This document shows, one piece after another, positions 28,655-36,590 of a DNA stretch of 64,000 nucleotides; the stretch's first letter is position 1; each line of letters opens with the position of its first letter. The DNA is from CAWCDJ01 sp963796675 (lineage in GTDB: Bacteria; Acidobacteriota; Terriglobia; Bryobacterales; Bryobacteraceae), in contig CAWCMS010000013.1 of NCBI GenBank assembly GCA_963796675.1, positions 124,001 to 188,000 on the forward strand, written 5' to 3'. The notes beneath the pieces are model-generated. The model ran no database searches, was not told where the DNA came from, and saw only the letters and a program-made list of their open reading frames with translations. Position numbers and translations under genes: made by a program.

Positions 28655-30214
28655 TTACACCAGGAACTGTTCCGCCAGCTCCGCGTCGGCGGGGAGCGCG
28701 ATGTTCCAGGCGGCTTGTGCCTCTTCATGTTTCCCCAGGGTCAGGAAGGCGTGTCCCAAATTCAGCAAAGCCTGGGGAAAGCCGGGTCTCAGCTCCAACG
28801 CCTTGCGGTAGTAGCGGACTGCGTCGGATGCCCGTCCGCGCTTTTGCAGCAGGAGCGCCAGGTTGTACAGCAATTCGCTCGAGGGCTCGTCGAGCTCCAA
28901 CATCTGTTTGTGCAGGGCCAGAGCCTGCTCGTAGTCCTGCTGCTCCAGCGCGATGGCCGCCAGACAACGCAGCGCCGCAACGGACTTGGTCGTTCCGGCC
29001 TGCTGCCGGAAGATCTCTTTCGCCATTTCGAGATTCCGCATCTTCCAGTGCGCGATTCCGATGTTCAGGACCGCTTCGGGGCAGTCGTGTGGCAGCGCCA
29101 GGCAAGCCTCGAATGCGCGTATGGCCGCGGCATAATCGCCGAGCCCAAAGCGCACGAACCCGAGGCGGAACCATCCGTCCTGAGCGTCCGGGAAGCGCTC
29201 CACCAGCCGGACATACAGGAGTTCGGCGCCACGGAGATCTTTGCGGCTCTCGCAAAGCTGCGCGAGGTTCCAAAGCGCGATTCTCCGGCCCGGAGCGAGG
29301 GCCAGCGCACGTTCATAAGCAGCGCGCGCCTCTTCCCACCGGCCCATCTCGTGTAAGACGGTGCCGAGGCTCAGGAAGGCCTCGTCCGACCGCGGATCGA
29401 GCGAGGCCGCGCGTGCGTAGGCCTCTGCGGCCTTGTCGAACGCGCCTGACCGCTGCAGGGCCACACCGCAATTGAGCCAGCCTGCGAAGTGATCGGGATC
29501 CGCATCGACCAGCGTGGAGCAGAAGCGAACGGCTGCGTCGAAATCGCGGCGGGCAAATGCGGCCAGCGCGGCACCCTCCAGCGCGATCGCCGAAACAGGC
29601 CGGACTTCGATCAGGCGTTCGGACCATTGCTCCAGCCGCTCGTAATCGCCCTGTTGAATCGCCAGCAGGATGGCGTTGTGCAGCAACTCTTCGGATTGCG
29701 GATCGCGCGCCAGAAGGGCCTGGTAGACGGCAGAGGCCTCTTCATAGCGTTGCAACAGGTGCAGCGCCACCGCCCGCCCACGGATGGAAGCTTCGCGGAA
29801 GGGCTGGCGCTCGAGGCATTTTTCGAAGGCGGAGAGCGCCTCTTCGGGCCGGCCGAGGTGCAGTTGAGAGATGCCCAGCCCCAGATAGGCGCCGGCGCGC
29901 CGGGAATCGAGCTCCAAGGCCTTTCGGAACGCTTCCGCGGCGCCTTCCCAGTCGCCCGCTCGTTCCAGGCAGACGCCTCGATTGTAGGGTGCAATGCTAT
30001 CGCCGGGATCGAGATGGAGGGCCTCTTCATAGGATCGCCCCGCGTCTTCGAATCGCCGCAACTCGAATTGCAGATGGCCGATGGCGCCGATGAGGCGGGG
30101 CGAGCGGATACCCGCGTCGCGCGCCAGGCAGAGTTGCGCCAACGCGTCCTCCGGGGCGCCGGCGATCGCCCGCGATGCGGCGCTCTTCATGCATTCGGCA
30201 AGGGAAACGCTCAT
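28655..30214 (-). CDS. TPR-repeat protein
   Basis: A 519-residue protein made almost wholly of tetratricopeptide repeats. Many units match the W-L-G-Y-A-F-A-P pattern, for example APYNRGVCLERAGDWEGAAE and GAYLGLGISQLHLGRPEEAL, running from about residue 35 to the C-terminus. I start at MSVSLAECMK (30214), preceded by GAAGGAGAAGGAG, rather than at the longer upstream frame. No signal peptide or membrane segment is visible, so it is probably cytoplasmic and binds protein partners. The start overlaps the stop of the 115-residue gene by 4 bases (ATGA), coupling it to the ParA-like gene. Confidence 0.8.
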   Translation of the reverse strand: MSVSLAECMKSAASRAIAGAPEDALAQLCLARDAGIRSPRLIGAIGHLQFELRRFEDAGRSYEEALHLDPGDSIAPYNRGVCLERAGDWEGAAEAFRKALELDSRRAGAYLGLGISQLHLGRPEEALSAFEKCLERQPFREASIRGRAVALHLLQRYEEASAVYQALLARDPQSEELLHNAILLAIQQGDYERLEQWSERLIEVRPVSAIALEGAALAAFARRDFDAAVRFCSTLVDADPDHFAGWLNCGVALQRSGAFDKAAEAYARAASLDPRSDEAFLSLGTVLHEMGRWEEARAAYERALALAPGRRIALWNLAQLCESRKDLRGAELLYVRLVERFPDAQDGWFRLGFVRFGLGDYAAAIRAFEACLALPHDCPEAVLNIGIAHWKMRNLEMAKEIFRQQAGTTKSVAALRCLAAIALEQQDYEQALALHKQMLELDEPSSELLYNLALLLQKRGRASDAVRYYRKALELRPGFPQALLNLGHAFLTLGKHEEAQAAWNIALPADAELAEQFLV

Positions 30215-30558
30215 TTCTCCTTCTCCTTCGCGCAGAGGCTCCGGGCATCCCACCCGAGCGGCACGGCATCGCACCCGGGAATCCGTGGAGAGTTCACCGG
30301 CGCCCGAGTCTCACTGGAAAAGTCCGGGGCGGCGGGACGATCCGCCGGAGTGATATCGGCTGGCAGAAAGCCCGGCGCCGGAATCCGATAGCGGCGTTCG
30401 ATCGCGAGGCCGCTCCATTGCGGAGGCCCGGGCGGGCGATCCGGCTTCAGCCACACGGCCAGATGCAGAGGCCACGACGGCACGTCCGCGGGTTCCTGGT
30501 CGAGGGCAGCAAACGGCGCCAGAACCGGCGCCCCGACCCGTTGGCTGGCACCCTTCAT
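30211..30558 (-). CDS. Hypothetical 115-residue protein between ParA-like and TPR genes
   Basis: The ATG at 30558 overlaps the ParA-like stop (ATGA), and the stop overlaps the TPR start in the same way, so the frame is fixed by its neighbours. The protein is rich in Pro, Ala and Arg (WPLHLAVWLKPDRPPGPPQW, YRIPAPGFLPADITPADRPA) with a basic, Lys-rich end. It has no membrane segment and no motif I know. Its position suggests an adaptor between the ATPase and the TPR scaffold. The composition could also come from low-complexity drift, but double ATGA coupling supports a real gene. Confidence 0.6.
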   Translation of the reverse strand: MKGASQRVGAPVLAPFAALDQEPADVPSWPLHLAVWLKPDRPPGPPQWSGLAIERRYRIPAPGFLPADITPADRPAAPDFSSETRAPVNSPRIPGCDAVPLGWDARSLCAKEKEK

Positions 30559-31283
30559 ATCCGCAAACTCCGCCTGACGGCCATGGCGAGTGCCGCGACG
30601 TCGTAGTGCGCGGGGCTCTGCGGCGCATAGTCGCCGATCCACTGCCCGGCGCCGAACGCATCGACAAACGCCGTCCGTTGGTGGATGGCAGGGCCGACCG
30701 TCTCGCCGAAGCGGCGCACCTGCTCATCGATGCGGCGGCCGGCATCGGTGCGGCGATCGATCTTCGACGGGACGATCAAACACTTGGGCGCTCCGCCGCG
30801 CCGGAGGACGCGCGCCTGGCGAATCAGGTCGACGACCATTTCGGTGGCGACCAGGTCGACGCCGCTCGCGGTAACGGGAATCACGACGAGGTCGGCGATG
30901 CGGCCGGCCGCCTGCGCCGCGGCGCCTACGTGCGCGGGCGCATCGAGCACCACGTAGCGGTCATTGGAGGCGGCCACGGCTCGCACCAGGCGTTCGCCGT
31001 CCTCTTCGTTTTCGAGGGGCATAAAGGAGCCGCGAACCGGCAGGAGGCCATGCGACAGCCAGTGGGTGGCAGTGCCCTGCGCGTCGTTATCAAGCAGGAG
31101 CACCGGCCCGGAATCGACGGCGAGTTCGCAGGCCAGATTGACCGCGATGGTGGACTTTCCGCAGCCGCCTTTCAAGTTCAGGACCGCAATCACCACCGCC
31201 GGATCGCAAGCCGAGTAGTGGGCTGAGCCGAACAGGAAGCGGGTCAGGGGGCGGGTAATTTGACTGATGGGGTGACCGGACAT
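30555..31283 (-). CDS. ParA/MinD-family ATPase
   Basis: A 242-residue P-loop ATPase. It has the deviant Walker A motif VLNLKGGCGKSTIAVNLACE with the signature Lys, Walker A' LLLDNDAQGTATHW and a Walker B-like YVVLDAPAHVG. IADLVVIPVTASGVDLVATE is typical of ParA/Soj proteins. These dimerise on ATP and position DNA, protein clusters or envelope machines. I start at the ATG 31283, 1 base after the upstream stop; a TTG at 31310 is an alternative. No parB gene or parS-like repeat is nearby, so plasmid or chromosome partition is unlikely. The context points to positioning of an envelope-associated complex. Confidence 0.85.
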   Translation of the reverse strand: MSGHPISQITRPLTRFLFGSAHYSACDPAVVIAVLNLKGGCGKSTIAVNLACELAVDSGPVLLLDNDAQGTATHWLSHGLLPVRGSFMPLENEEDGERLVRAVAASNDRYVVLDAPAHVGAAAQAAGRIADLVVIPVTASGVDLVATEMVVDLIRQARVLRRGGAPKCLIVPSKIDRRTDAGRRIDEQVRRFGETVGPAIHQRTAFVDAFGAGQWIGDYAPQSPAHYDVAALAMAVRRSLRI

Positions 31284-31284
31284 G

Positions 31285-33462
31285 CTATTGGTTTCGTTCT
31301 CCGAAGACAACCTGAATCGTCGCGGTGCTCGCGATGGGCCGGCCGTTCAAGTTCGCCGGCGCATATTTCCAGTTGAAGACGGCCCTCTTCGCCGCCGCGG
31401 CCAGGATCGGATCGCCCTTAGTGACGCCGATGCCGGTGACGTTGCCACGCTCGTCGATCGTCGCCGAAAGAGAGATGGTGCCGTGAATGCCGCGCTCGCG
31501 AGCCAGGCGGGGATAATCCGGCAGCGTGCGACGGATCAATCGCGCCTCCTGAAAATGTCCTCCGACGGCGGGCGGCTGGACAAGGTGCATCGGAGCTTGC
31601 TTTGCCGGAGCCGGCGGCGGGGCAGGAGCGTGCAGGGGCCGGTCGATATCGGCGGGCAGTGCGGGTACAGGCTGCGTCGAGACCGACGCAGCATTGCTCG
31701 GAGGCTGCAGCAACTGGGGTTTCTGAACAGCCGCCGTGTCGCGCGCGGCCGGGGGCACGAACTGCCGGAGGGGTGGCGCGGGCGGTGCTGCCCGGCGCAC
31801 CCGCGTGGGCTCGACCGCCGGACGGGACCGCGTCTCGCGGGCCTCTGGTTGCGGATCGACGGGCGCCGGCGCGAGCGTTTGGGCAGGGGGCGCGAGGGTT
31901 TGAGCCAGGGGCGGCGCCGGGACCGCAGGAACGTTCCGCGTGAGTTTCCAGGCCGCGCCAGCGGCGGAAACCAGTAACAGAGAGGTGGCCCCGGCGATCG
32001 CGACACGCCGCATCCGGGAAGGCGCACTCGGCAGCAGATCGACTTCCGGCTGTGCCGGCGGCACGAGCTGTGGCGAAGGTTCCGGGATTTCGGGCTGCGG
32101 CGGGATTGCCTCGGCCGTACGACGGTCGAGCTTGCTCTGTGCCGCGGACAACTCTCGTTCGAGGATCGGATCGCCAGGGTATAGGAGCAAGAGGTTGCGC
32201 AAGAGGTCAGCCGCCTGCGCAAACTGCTCCTGCTGCATCAACTCCTGAGACTTCCCCCGTCCGCGCTCGTAAAATGACTCCTCTTCGGTAGCGGCCCGCG
32301 CCTCTCGCACTGCCTCCAGTAACGCCAGCGCCTCCGGACGGCCTGGGGCTGCCCAGTGAGCGAGGACCTGCTCGGCCTCCAGCAACTGGCGGCGTCCGAA
32401 ATGCAACTGCGCCCGGCGAAGTCCCTCGCCATAGGCCCTCTCCGCTTCGAGGCGCGCGCTCAGTTCCATGAGCGGAGGCTCCGGGCCGAAGGCGGCCAGG
32501 CCTTTCGCGACAATCTGCTCCGCCCGCTCGAGTTCCCCGTCGACCCAGGCTTGCTGCGCCTCGGCCAGGAGAGCCTCACACTCCGCGCGCTTGAGGCCGC
32601 GTTCGGTTTCGGTGCGAAGGGAGTCCCATTCCGGAAGATCCGGGAACTCTTTGGCCGTATCCTCGAGCAACGTGAGCGCCTGCCGCCACGATTGTGCGGC
32701 CAGCTTCTGCCGGATCGACTCCCGGCGCCGCTTGAGCTTCTTCTGCCGTTCGTGCTCGGCTGCCTGAATGCGGACACGCTCCACCGCATCGGCCACTTCT
32801 TCCGAGTCGGGGCATGCGGGAAGCGCCTCTTCAAGCACCGTGAGCGCCGCCTGCCATTGCTCGAGCTGTTCAAGCGTGGCGGCCCGATTCAACGCTGCCT
32901 GCGCTTGCCGCTTTTGCTCCCATAACGGCAGCAGCCTCTGCAACTCCTCCAGGCGGGAGACCAGTGCGGGCTGATCCGGCAGGCCGGTGGTCTTCTCGCG
33001 CAGAATCCCGGCGGCGAGATCGACCCGATCCTGCTCCAGAAACCATTCGGCCTCTGCGATCGCGCCGCGGACAGCGGCGGCCATCTCCTGCGCGGTGCGC
33101 TGCCGTTCGACCTCGACCCGCTTCGTCGCCAGGGTCGGATCCGCGGGATAGAGCAGCAGCGCGGCATCGAGCCCGGCCAAAGCATCGTCAAAGCGTGCCT
33201 CCGCTACCTGCGCTTCGCAGTGCCTCATGGCGGATGCGATCGCACTGGCCCGCTCCAGCACCTGGCGCGCCTCGAGGAGCAGATCCGCAACCTGCCCGTG
33301 ATCGGGAAGATTGCCATCGGGCCACTTCAACCGTTCGATGGCGGCACGGAGGAGTTGTAGCGGGTCGTCGCCACCCGCGAAGGGTACTGCATTTGGTGTT
33401 TCGGGATCGGCTAAAGAGGCGGCCTCGCATTCCCGTGCGCGAATCTGACGAATTGCGCTCAT
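31285..33462 (-). CDS. TonB-like membrane protein with large cytoplasmic helical domain
   Basis: From the ATG at 33462 the protein has 725 residues. Residues 1-480 are helical repeat-like and coiled, rich in Glu, Leu, Ala and Gln, with TPR-like hints. One transmembrane segment at about 486-505 (RVAIAGATSLLLVSAAGAAW) follows a basic stretch. A Pro-rich linker (about 510-630) leads to a TonB C-terminal domain (about 645-722): YPRLARERGIHGTISLSATI, then VKGDP-like turn and NWKYAPANLNGRPI. This topology is unusual, because ordinary TonB has almost nothing in the cytoplasm. It heads the operon with the ParA-like ATPase, so cytoplasmic binding of that ATPase is plausible. No ExbB/ExbD genes are nearby. 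Confidence 0.78.
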   Translation of the reverse strand: MSAIRQIRARECEAASLADPETPNAVPFAGGDDPLQLLRAAIERLKWPDGNLPDHGQVADLLLEARQVLERASAIASAMRHCEAQVAEARFDDALAGLDAALLLYPADPTLATKRVEVERQRTAQEMAAAVRGAIAEAEWFLEQDRVDLAAGILREKTTGLPDQPALVSRLEELQRLLPLWEQKRQAQAALNRAATLEQLEQWQAALTVLEEALPACPDSEEVADAVERVRIQAAEHERQKKLKRRRESIRQKLAAQSWRQALTLLEDTAKEFPDLPEWDSLRTETERGLKRAECEALLAEAQQAWVDGELERAEQIVAKGLAAFGPEPPLMELSARLEAERAYGEGLRRAQLHFGRRQLLEAEQVLAHWAAPGRPEALALLEAVREARAATEEESFYERGRGKSQELMQQEQFAQAADLLRNLLLLYPGDPILERELSAAQSKLDRRTAEAIPPQPEIPEPSPQLVPPAQPEVDLLPSAPSRMRRVAIAGATSLLLVSAAGAAWKLTRNVPAVPAPPLAQTLAPPAQTLAPAPVDPQPEARETRSRPAVEPTRVRRAAPPAPPLRQFVPPAARDTAAVQKPQLLQPPSNAASVSTQPVPALPADIDRPLHAPAPPPAPAKQAPMHLVQPPAVGGHFQEARLIRRTLPDYPRLARERGIHGTISLSATIDERGNVTGIGVTKGDPILAAAAKRAVFNWKYAPANLNGRPIASTATIQVVFGERNQ

Positions 33463-33624
33463 CGAAGTTAGAACCTTGTAACAGACCCGGCGCGACTGTG
33501 TCCACGACAAACCAGAAATACCCAACTTCTTTTCCACAACTTTGTGCAAGTTTCTAATTAGGTATTTCGCGGTCTCTAACTGTTCAAAGTTTGTGAATAA
33601 AACGGAGAGCCGCCAATTTGTCGA

Positions 33625-33733
33625 GTGAGTGAGGAGTTACTCACGCGGCTGCAGCGCGAGTGGAGAATTGATGAGCGTATTCTTACACACAGAGCGGCGC
33701 CCCGCAAGTGTACCGTACTATAGTCACAGTACG
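33625..33733. repeat. Two inverted repeats with the same 6-8-6 geometry
   Basis: GTGAGT (33625-33630) / ACTCAC (33639-33644) and CGTACT (33714-33719) / AGTACG (33728-33733) are perfect 6-base arms, each with an 8-base spacer, 83 bases apart. They lie in the gene-free stretch upstream of the TonB-like operon. The second contains ACTATAGT at its centre, which holds a TATAGT on the plus strand. The sequences of the two repeats differ, so they are not copies of one site. Possible operators. Confidence 0.4.
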
Positions 33734-33929
33734 TTGGAGAAACTATGTCGCTTGGCGGCATCGCCCACGTGCTCAGTACTCTCGGCGATTACGGGTGAGA
33801 ACCAAACCCTCCTGCTTTGGCAACTAACGACAGATTCCTGGGCGCCACCGTGCGGGATAGGGGGGACTCCGGATCGAATAAGTCGACTCGCCCCCGAAAA
33901 GAATCAGCCGGTCCGCGCCGACTAAGTCC

Positions 33930-34200
33930 GTGGCAGTGCGGGTCCCGCACGCCGGAATTTCAGAAAATCCCGTGGGATCGATGCCATCCGCCACGGGCGG
34001 CCGCAGGATGGCGGTAGCGGGCCACAATCCGCACGCCGGCGAAAATAGACTCTTCGGCACAGAGGAAATCGACCGAGATTCGCCCCGCGGTGGAATGGAA
34101 CCACGGCACGGCGTTCGACATTGCCTGGAAGAGCGGCCGCATCGACCCTCCTGTTGAGCGCGCTCGAGCGGGCCGTGACGTTGGCGGCCAGACATACGAC
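33930..34200 (+). pseudogene. Remnant of a pdxA-like 4-phosphohydroxythreonine dehydrogenase gene
   Basis: Three pieces of the PdxA family appear in order on the plus strand but in different frames. MAVAGHNPHAGENRLFGTEE (34008-34067) matches the highly conserved AVAGLNPHAGE.GLFG.EE motif. NHGTAFDIA (34099-34125) matches the later DHGTAFDIAGKG motif. LLSALERAVTLAARHT (about 34151-34198) matches the C-terminal end. Roughly 100 residues that normally lie between the first two pieces are missing, and the N-terminal half is not recognisable. I read this as a decayed gene with an internal deletion and frameshifts. Nothing else was recognised in the gap 33463-34268 apart from the inverted repeats listed separately. 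Confidence 0.7.
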
Positions 34201-34268
34201 GTTCGGGGGCTTGACTCCGGTTTCCAACTTAAGGACACTGAATCAGCTAGATATATCTGGAGGGACCG

Positions 34269-36590
34269 TTGAGGGGGCCCATTGCTGTCTGCCCTGTTGT
34301 CATAGTTGCCGTTCTTTCGGCTTGCCCCACGTTGCGCGCTGCCGATGCCGCTCCTGGTACCGCCGACCCGAATGGATTTTTGCGCCAGCACTGCGTGATG
34401 TGCCACAGCCAGAAGCTGCATACGGCGGGCGTGGTGCTCGAAGGCATCGACCTGGCGCACGTAGGTAGCGCGGCGCCCGTGCTGGAACGCGCGCTGCGCA
34501 AAGTACGGACCGGCGAGATGCCGCCTCCCCCAATCCCCAAGGCGCCGCCCGAAGTTTCGTCCGAGTTCGTCAAGACGCTCGAAGCGGCGCTCGATCGTAC
34601 CGCGGCCGAGCATCCGAACCCGGGCCGCACCGCCATCCACCGGCTGAATCGCGCCGAGTACAGCAACACCATTCGCGACCTGCTTGCGCTAAACATCGAT
34701 GCCGGCGATATGCTGCCGGTGGACGATTCCGGTTACGGCTTCGACAACATCGGCGACGTGCTTTCGGTCTCGCCGCTCCTGCTGGAGCGTTATATGTCGA
34801 CCGCGCGGAAAGTGTCGCGGCTCGCGGTGGGAGACCCCGCGACGAAACCCGTGACCGAAGAGTTCGCTCCCACCTCGCGGCGCAACGAACGCGCCGGCGA
34901 CGGCCTGCCGTTCGATTCGGCGGGCGGCCTCGCGGTGAAGCATTATTTCCCGTTGGATGCCGAGTACACGATCCGCATCAAGTTCCGGCCGACCGAGGAA
35001 GGGCAGCCGGAGCACATCGAGGAACTGCGGCTCCCGATCAAGGCAGGTCTGCGGACCCTGGGCGTCACGTTCTTGCGTGAATCGACCAAGCCGGAGATCG
35101 AAGCGCCGCCTTCGGCGCGGAAAGCGAATGCGCCGGCTCCTCCCTCTCTGCCGGCCGAGGCGGACGTACGACTGGATGGCGTCCGCATCAAGCGATTTCA
35201 GGTGCAGCCGCCGCCCGGCTCCCTGGTGCCGAATCTGGAAAAGGTAGTCATCGCGGGTCCCTACAATCCGACCGGACGCGGCGAATCGGCCAGCCGGCAG
35301 CGCATCTTCACCTGCCATCCGGAGTCGGCCGCGCAGGAAGAGCCGTGCGCCCGGACGATTCTGACGGCGCTCGCGCGGCATGCCTTCCGGCGGCCCGTGA
35401 CCGACGCGGATGTGAGGCCGCTGCTGGCCTTTTACGACAGCGGGCGCAAGGAAGGCGATTTCGATCGCGGAATCGAAAAAGCGCTGGGGGCGATGCTGGT
35501 CTCGCCGAACTTTCTCTTCCGCGTAGAGCACGACCCGCCGCACGCCGCGCCCGGCACGATCTACCGGATCTCCGGCCTGGAACTGGCGTCACGCCTGTCA
35601 TTCTTCCTCTGGAGCAGCATTCCCGACGATCAGTTGGTCTCGCTCGGAGCGCAGGGTAAGTTGAGCGATCCCTCAGTGCTCGAGGCGCAGGTGCGTCGCA
35701 TGCTAGCCGACCCTCGGTCGGATGCGCTGGTTGAGAACTTCGCGGGCCAGTGGCTTTCTCTACGCAATCTGGCGGTGGTTACTCCGGATCCGGAACTCTT
35801 TCCGGAATTCGACGATGGCCTGCGGCAATCGTTCCGCGAAGAGACCGAGCTGTTTTTCGCACACGTCTTGCGCGAGGACCACAGCATCCTGGAACTGCTC
35901 GACGCCAATTATAGCTTCCTGAACCAGCGACTGGCCCAGCACTACCGCGTGCCGAACGTCTACGGCTCGCAGTTCCGGGAGGTGGCGTTCACCGATCCGA
36001 ATCGCGGCGGTCTGCTGGGGCAGGGAAGCGTTCTCACGGTGACTTCGTACCCGAACCGCACCTCGGTGGTGCAGCGCGGCAAGTGGATTCTCGAGACCCT
36101 GCTCGGCACGCCACCGCCTCCGCCGCCGCCCAACATTCCGGAACTGAAGCCCGAGGGCAAAGACGGCCGGCCGCTTACGGCGCGCGAGCAGATGGAGCAG
36201 CATCGCACCAACCCGGTCTGCGCCTCCTGCCACGCCCGTATGGATCCGCTGGGCTTCGCGCTCGAGAACTTCGACGGCGTGGGGCGCTGGCGAGCCAAGG
36301 ATGCAGGCAGCGTGATCGATGCCTCAGGACGGCTGCCGGACGGCACGACCTTCACGGGGCCGGCGGAACTGAAGAAGATGCTGGCCGGTCCGCATCGGGA
36401 CGAGTTCATCGACACCGCGGTCGAAAAGCTGCTGACTTACGCCCTGGGCCGCGGATTGGAATATTACGACAAGCCGGCTGTACGCAACATCACTCGCGAG
36501 GCGGCGCGTGACGACTACCGTATGTCGGCGCTGGTAACCGCCATCGTCAAGAGCACACCATTTCAAATGAGGAGAACCCCGGACCAATGA
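34269..36590 (+). CDS. DUF1592/DUF1588/DUF1585 exported c-type cytochrome protein
   Basis: A 773-residue protein starting at a TTG with GGAGGG just upstream. The signal peptide (about residues 1-25) precedes a c-type heme site C42-V-M-C45-H46. There follow the DUF1587-like segment (NRAEYSNTIRDLLALNIDA), an inserted carbohydrate-binding-like beta region, DUF1592 (ALARHAFRRPVTDADVRPLL and SRLSFFLWSSIPDDQLVSL), DUF1588 with a second CASCH (C651, C654, H655) and DUF1585 at the end. This is the acidobacterial/planctomycete cytochrome family usually paired with a DUF1552 protein. Electron-transfer function is likely, substrate unknown. It overlaps the DUF1552 gene by 4 bases. Confidence 0.9.
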   Translation: MRGPIAVCPVVIVAVLSACPTLRAADAAPGTADPNGFLRQHCVMCHSQKLHTAGVVLEGIDLAHVGSAAPVLERALRKVRTGEMPPPPIPKAPPEVSSEFVKTLEAALDRTAAEHPNPGRTAIHRLNRAEYSNTIRDLLALNIDAGDMLPVDDSGYGFDNIGDVLSVSPLLLERYMSTARKVSRLAVGDPATKPVTEEFAPTSRRNERAGDGLPFDSAGGLAVKHYFPLDAEYTIRIKFRPTEEGQPEHIEELRLPIKAGLRTLGVTFLRESTKPEIEAPPSARKANAPAPPSLPAEADVRLDGVRIKRFQVQPPPGSLVPNLEKVVIAGPYNPTGRGESASRQRIFTCHPESAAQEEPCARTILTALARHAFRRPVTDADVRPLLAFYDSGRKEGDFDRGIEKALGAMLVSPNFLFRVEHDPPHAAPGTIYRISGLELASRLSFFLWSSIPDDQLVSLGAQGKLSDPSVLEAQVRRMLADPRSDALVENFAGQWLSLRNLAVVTPDPELFPEFDDGLRQSFREETELFFAHVLREDHSILELLDANYSFLNQRLAQHYRVPNVYGSQFREVAFTDPNRGGLLGQGSVLTVTSYPNRTSVVQRGKWILETLLGTPPPPPPPNIPELKPEGKDGRPLTAREQMEQHRTNPVCASCHARMDPLGFALENFDGVGRWRAKDAGSVIDASGRLPDGTTFTGPAELKKMLAGPHRDEFIDTAVEKLLTYALGRGLEYYDKPAVRNITREAARDDYRMSALVTAIVKSTPFQMRRTPDQ

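Noticed and set aside
30555..31283. ParA-like gene as a plasmid or chromosome partition locus
   Set aside because: No ParB gene, no parS-like repeats and no replication gene nearby; the operon context is envelope-related.
33671..33925. A possible 84-codon plus-strand gene in the gene-free stretch
   Set aside because: No Shine-Dalgarno sequence, no family features and irregular composition.
33860..33960. A minus-strand stretch reading TDLVGADRLILFGGEST that looked like part of a sugar-acid kinase
   Set aside because: Too short, no second motif, and on the opposite strand to the pdxA remnant; cannot be supported.
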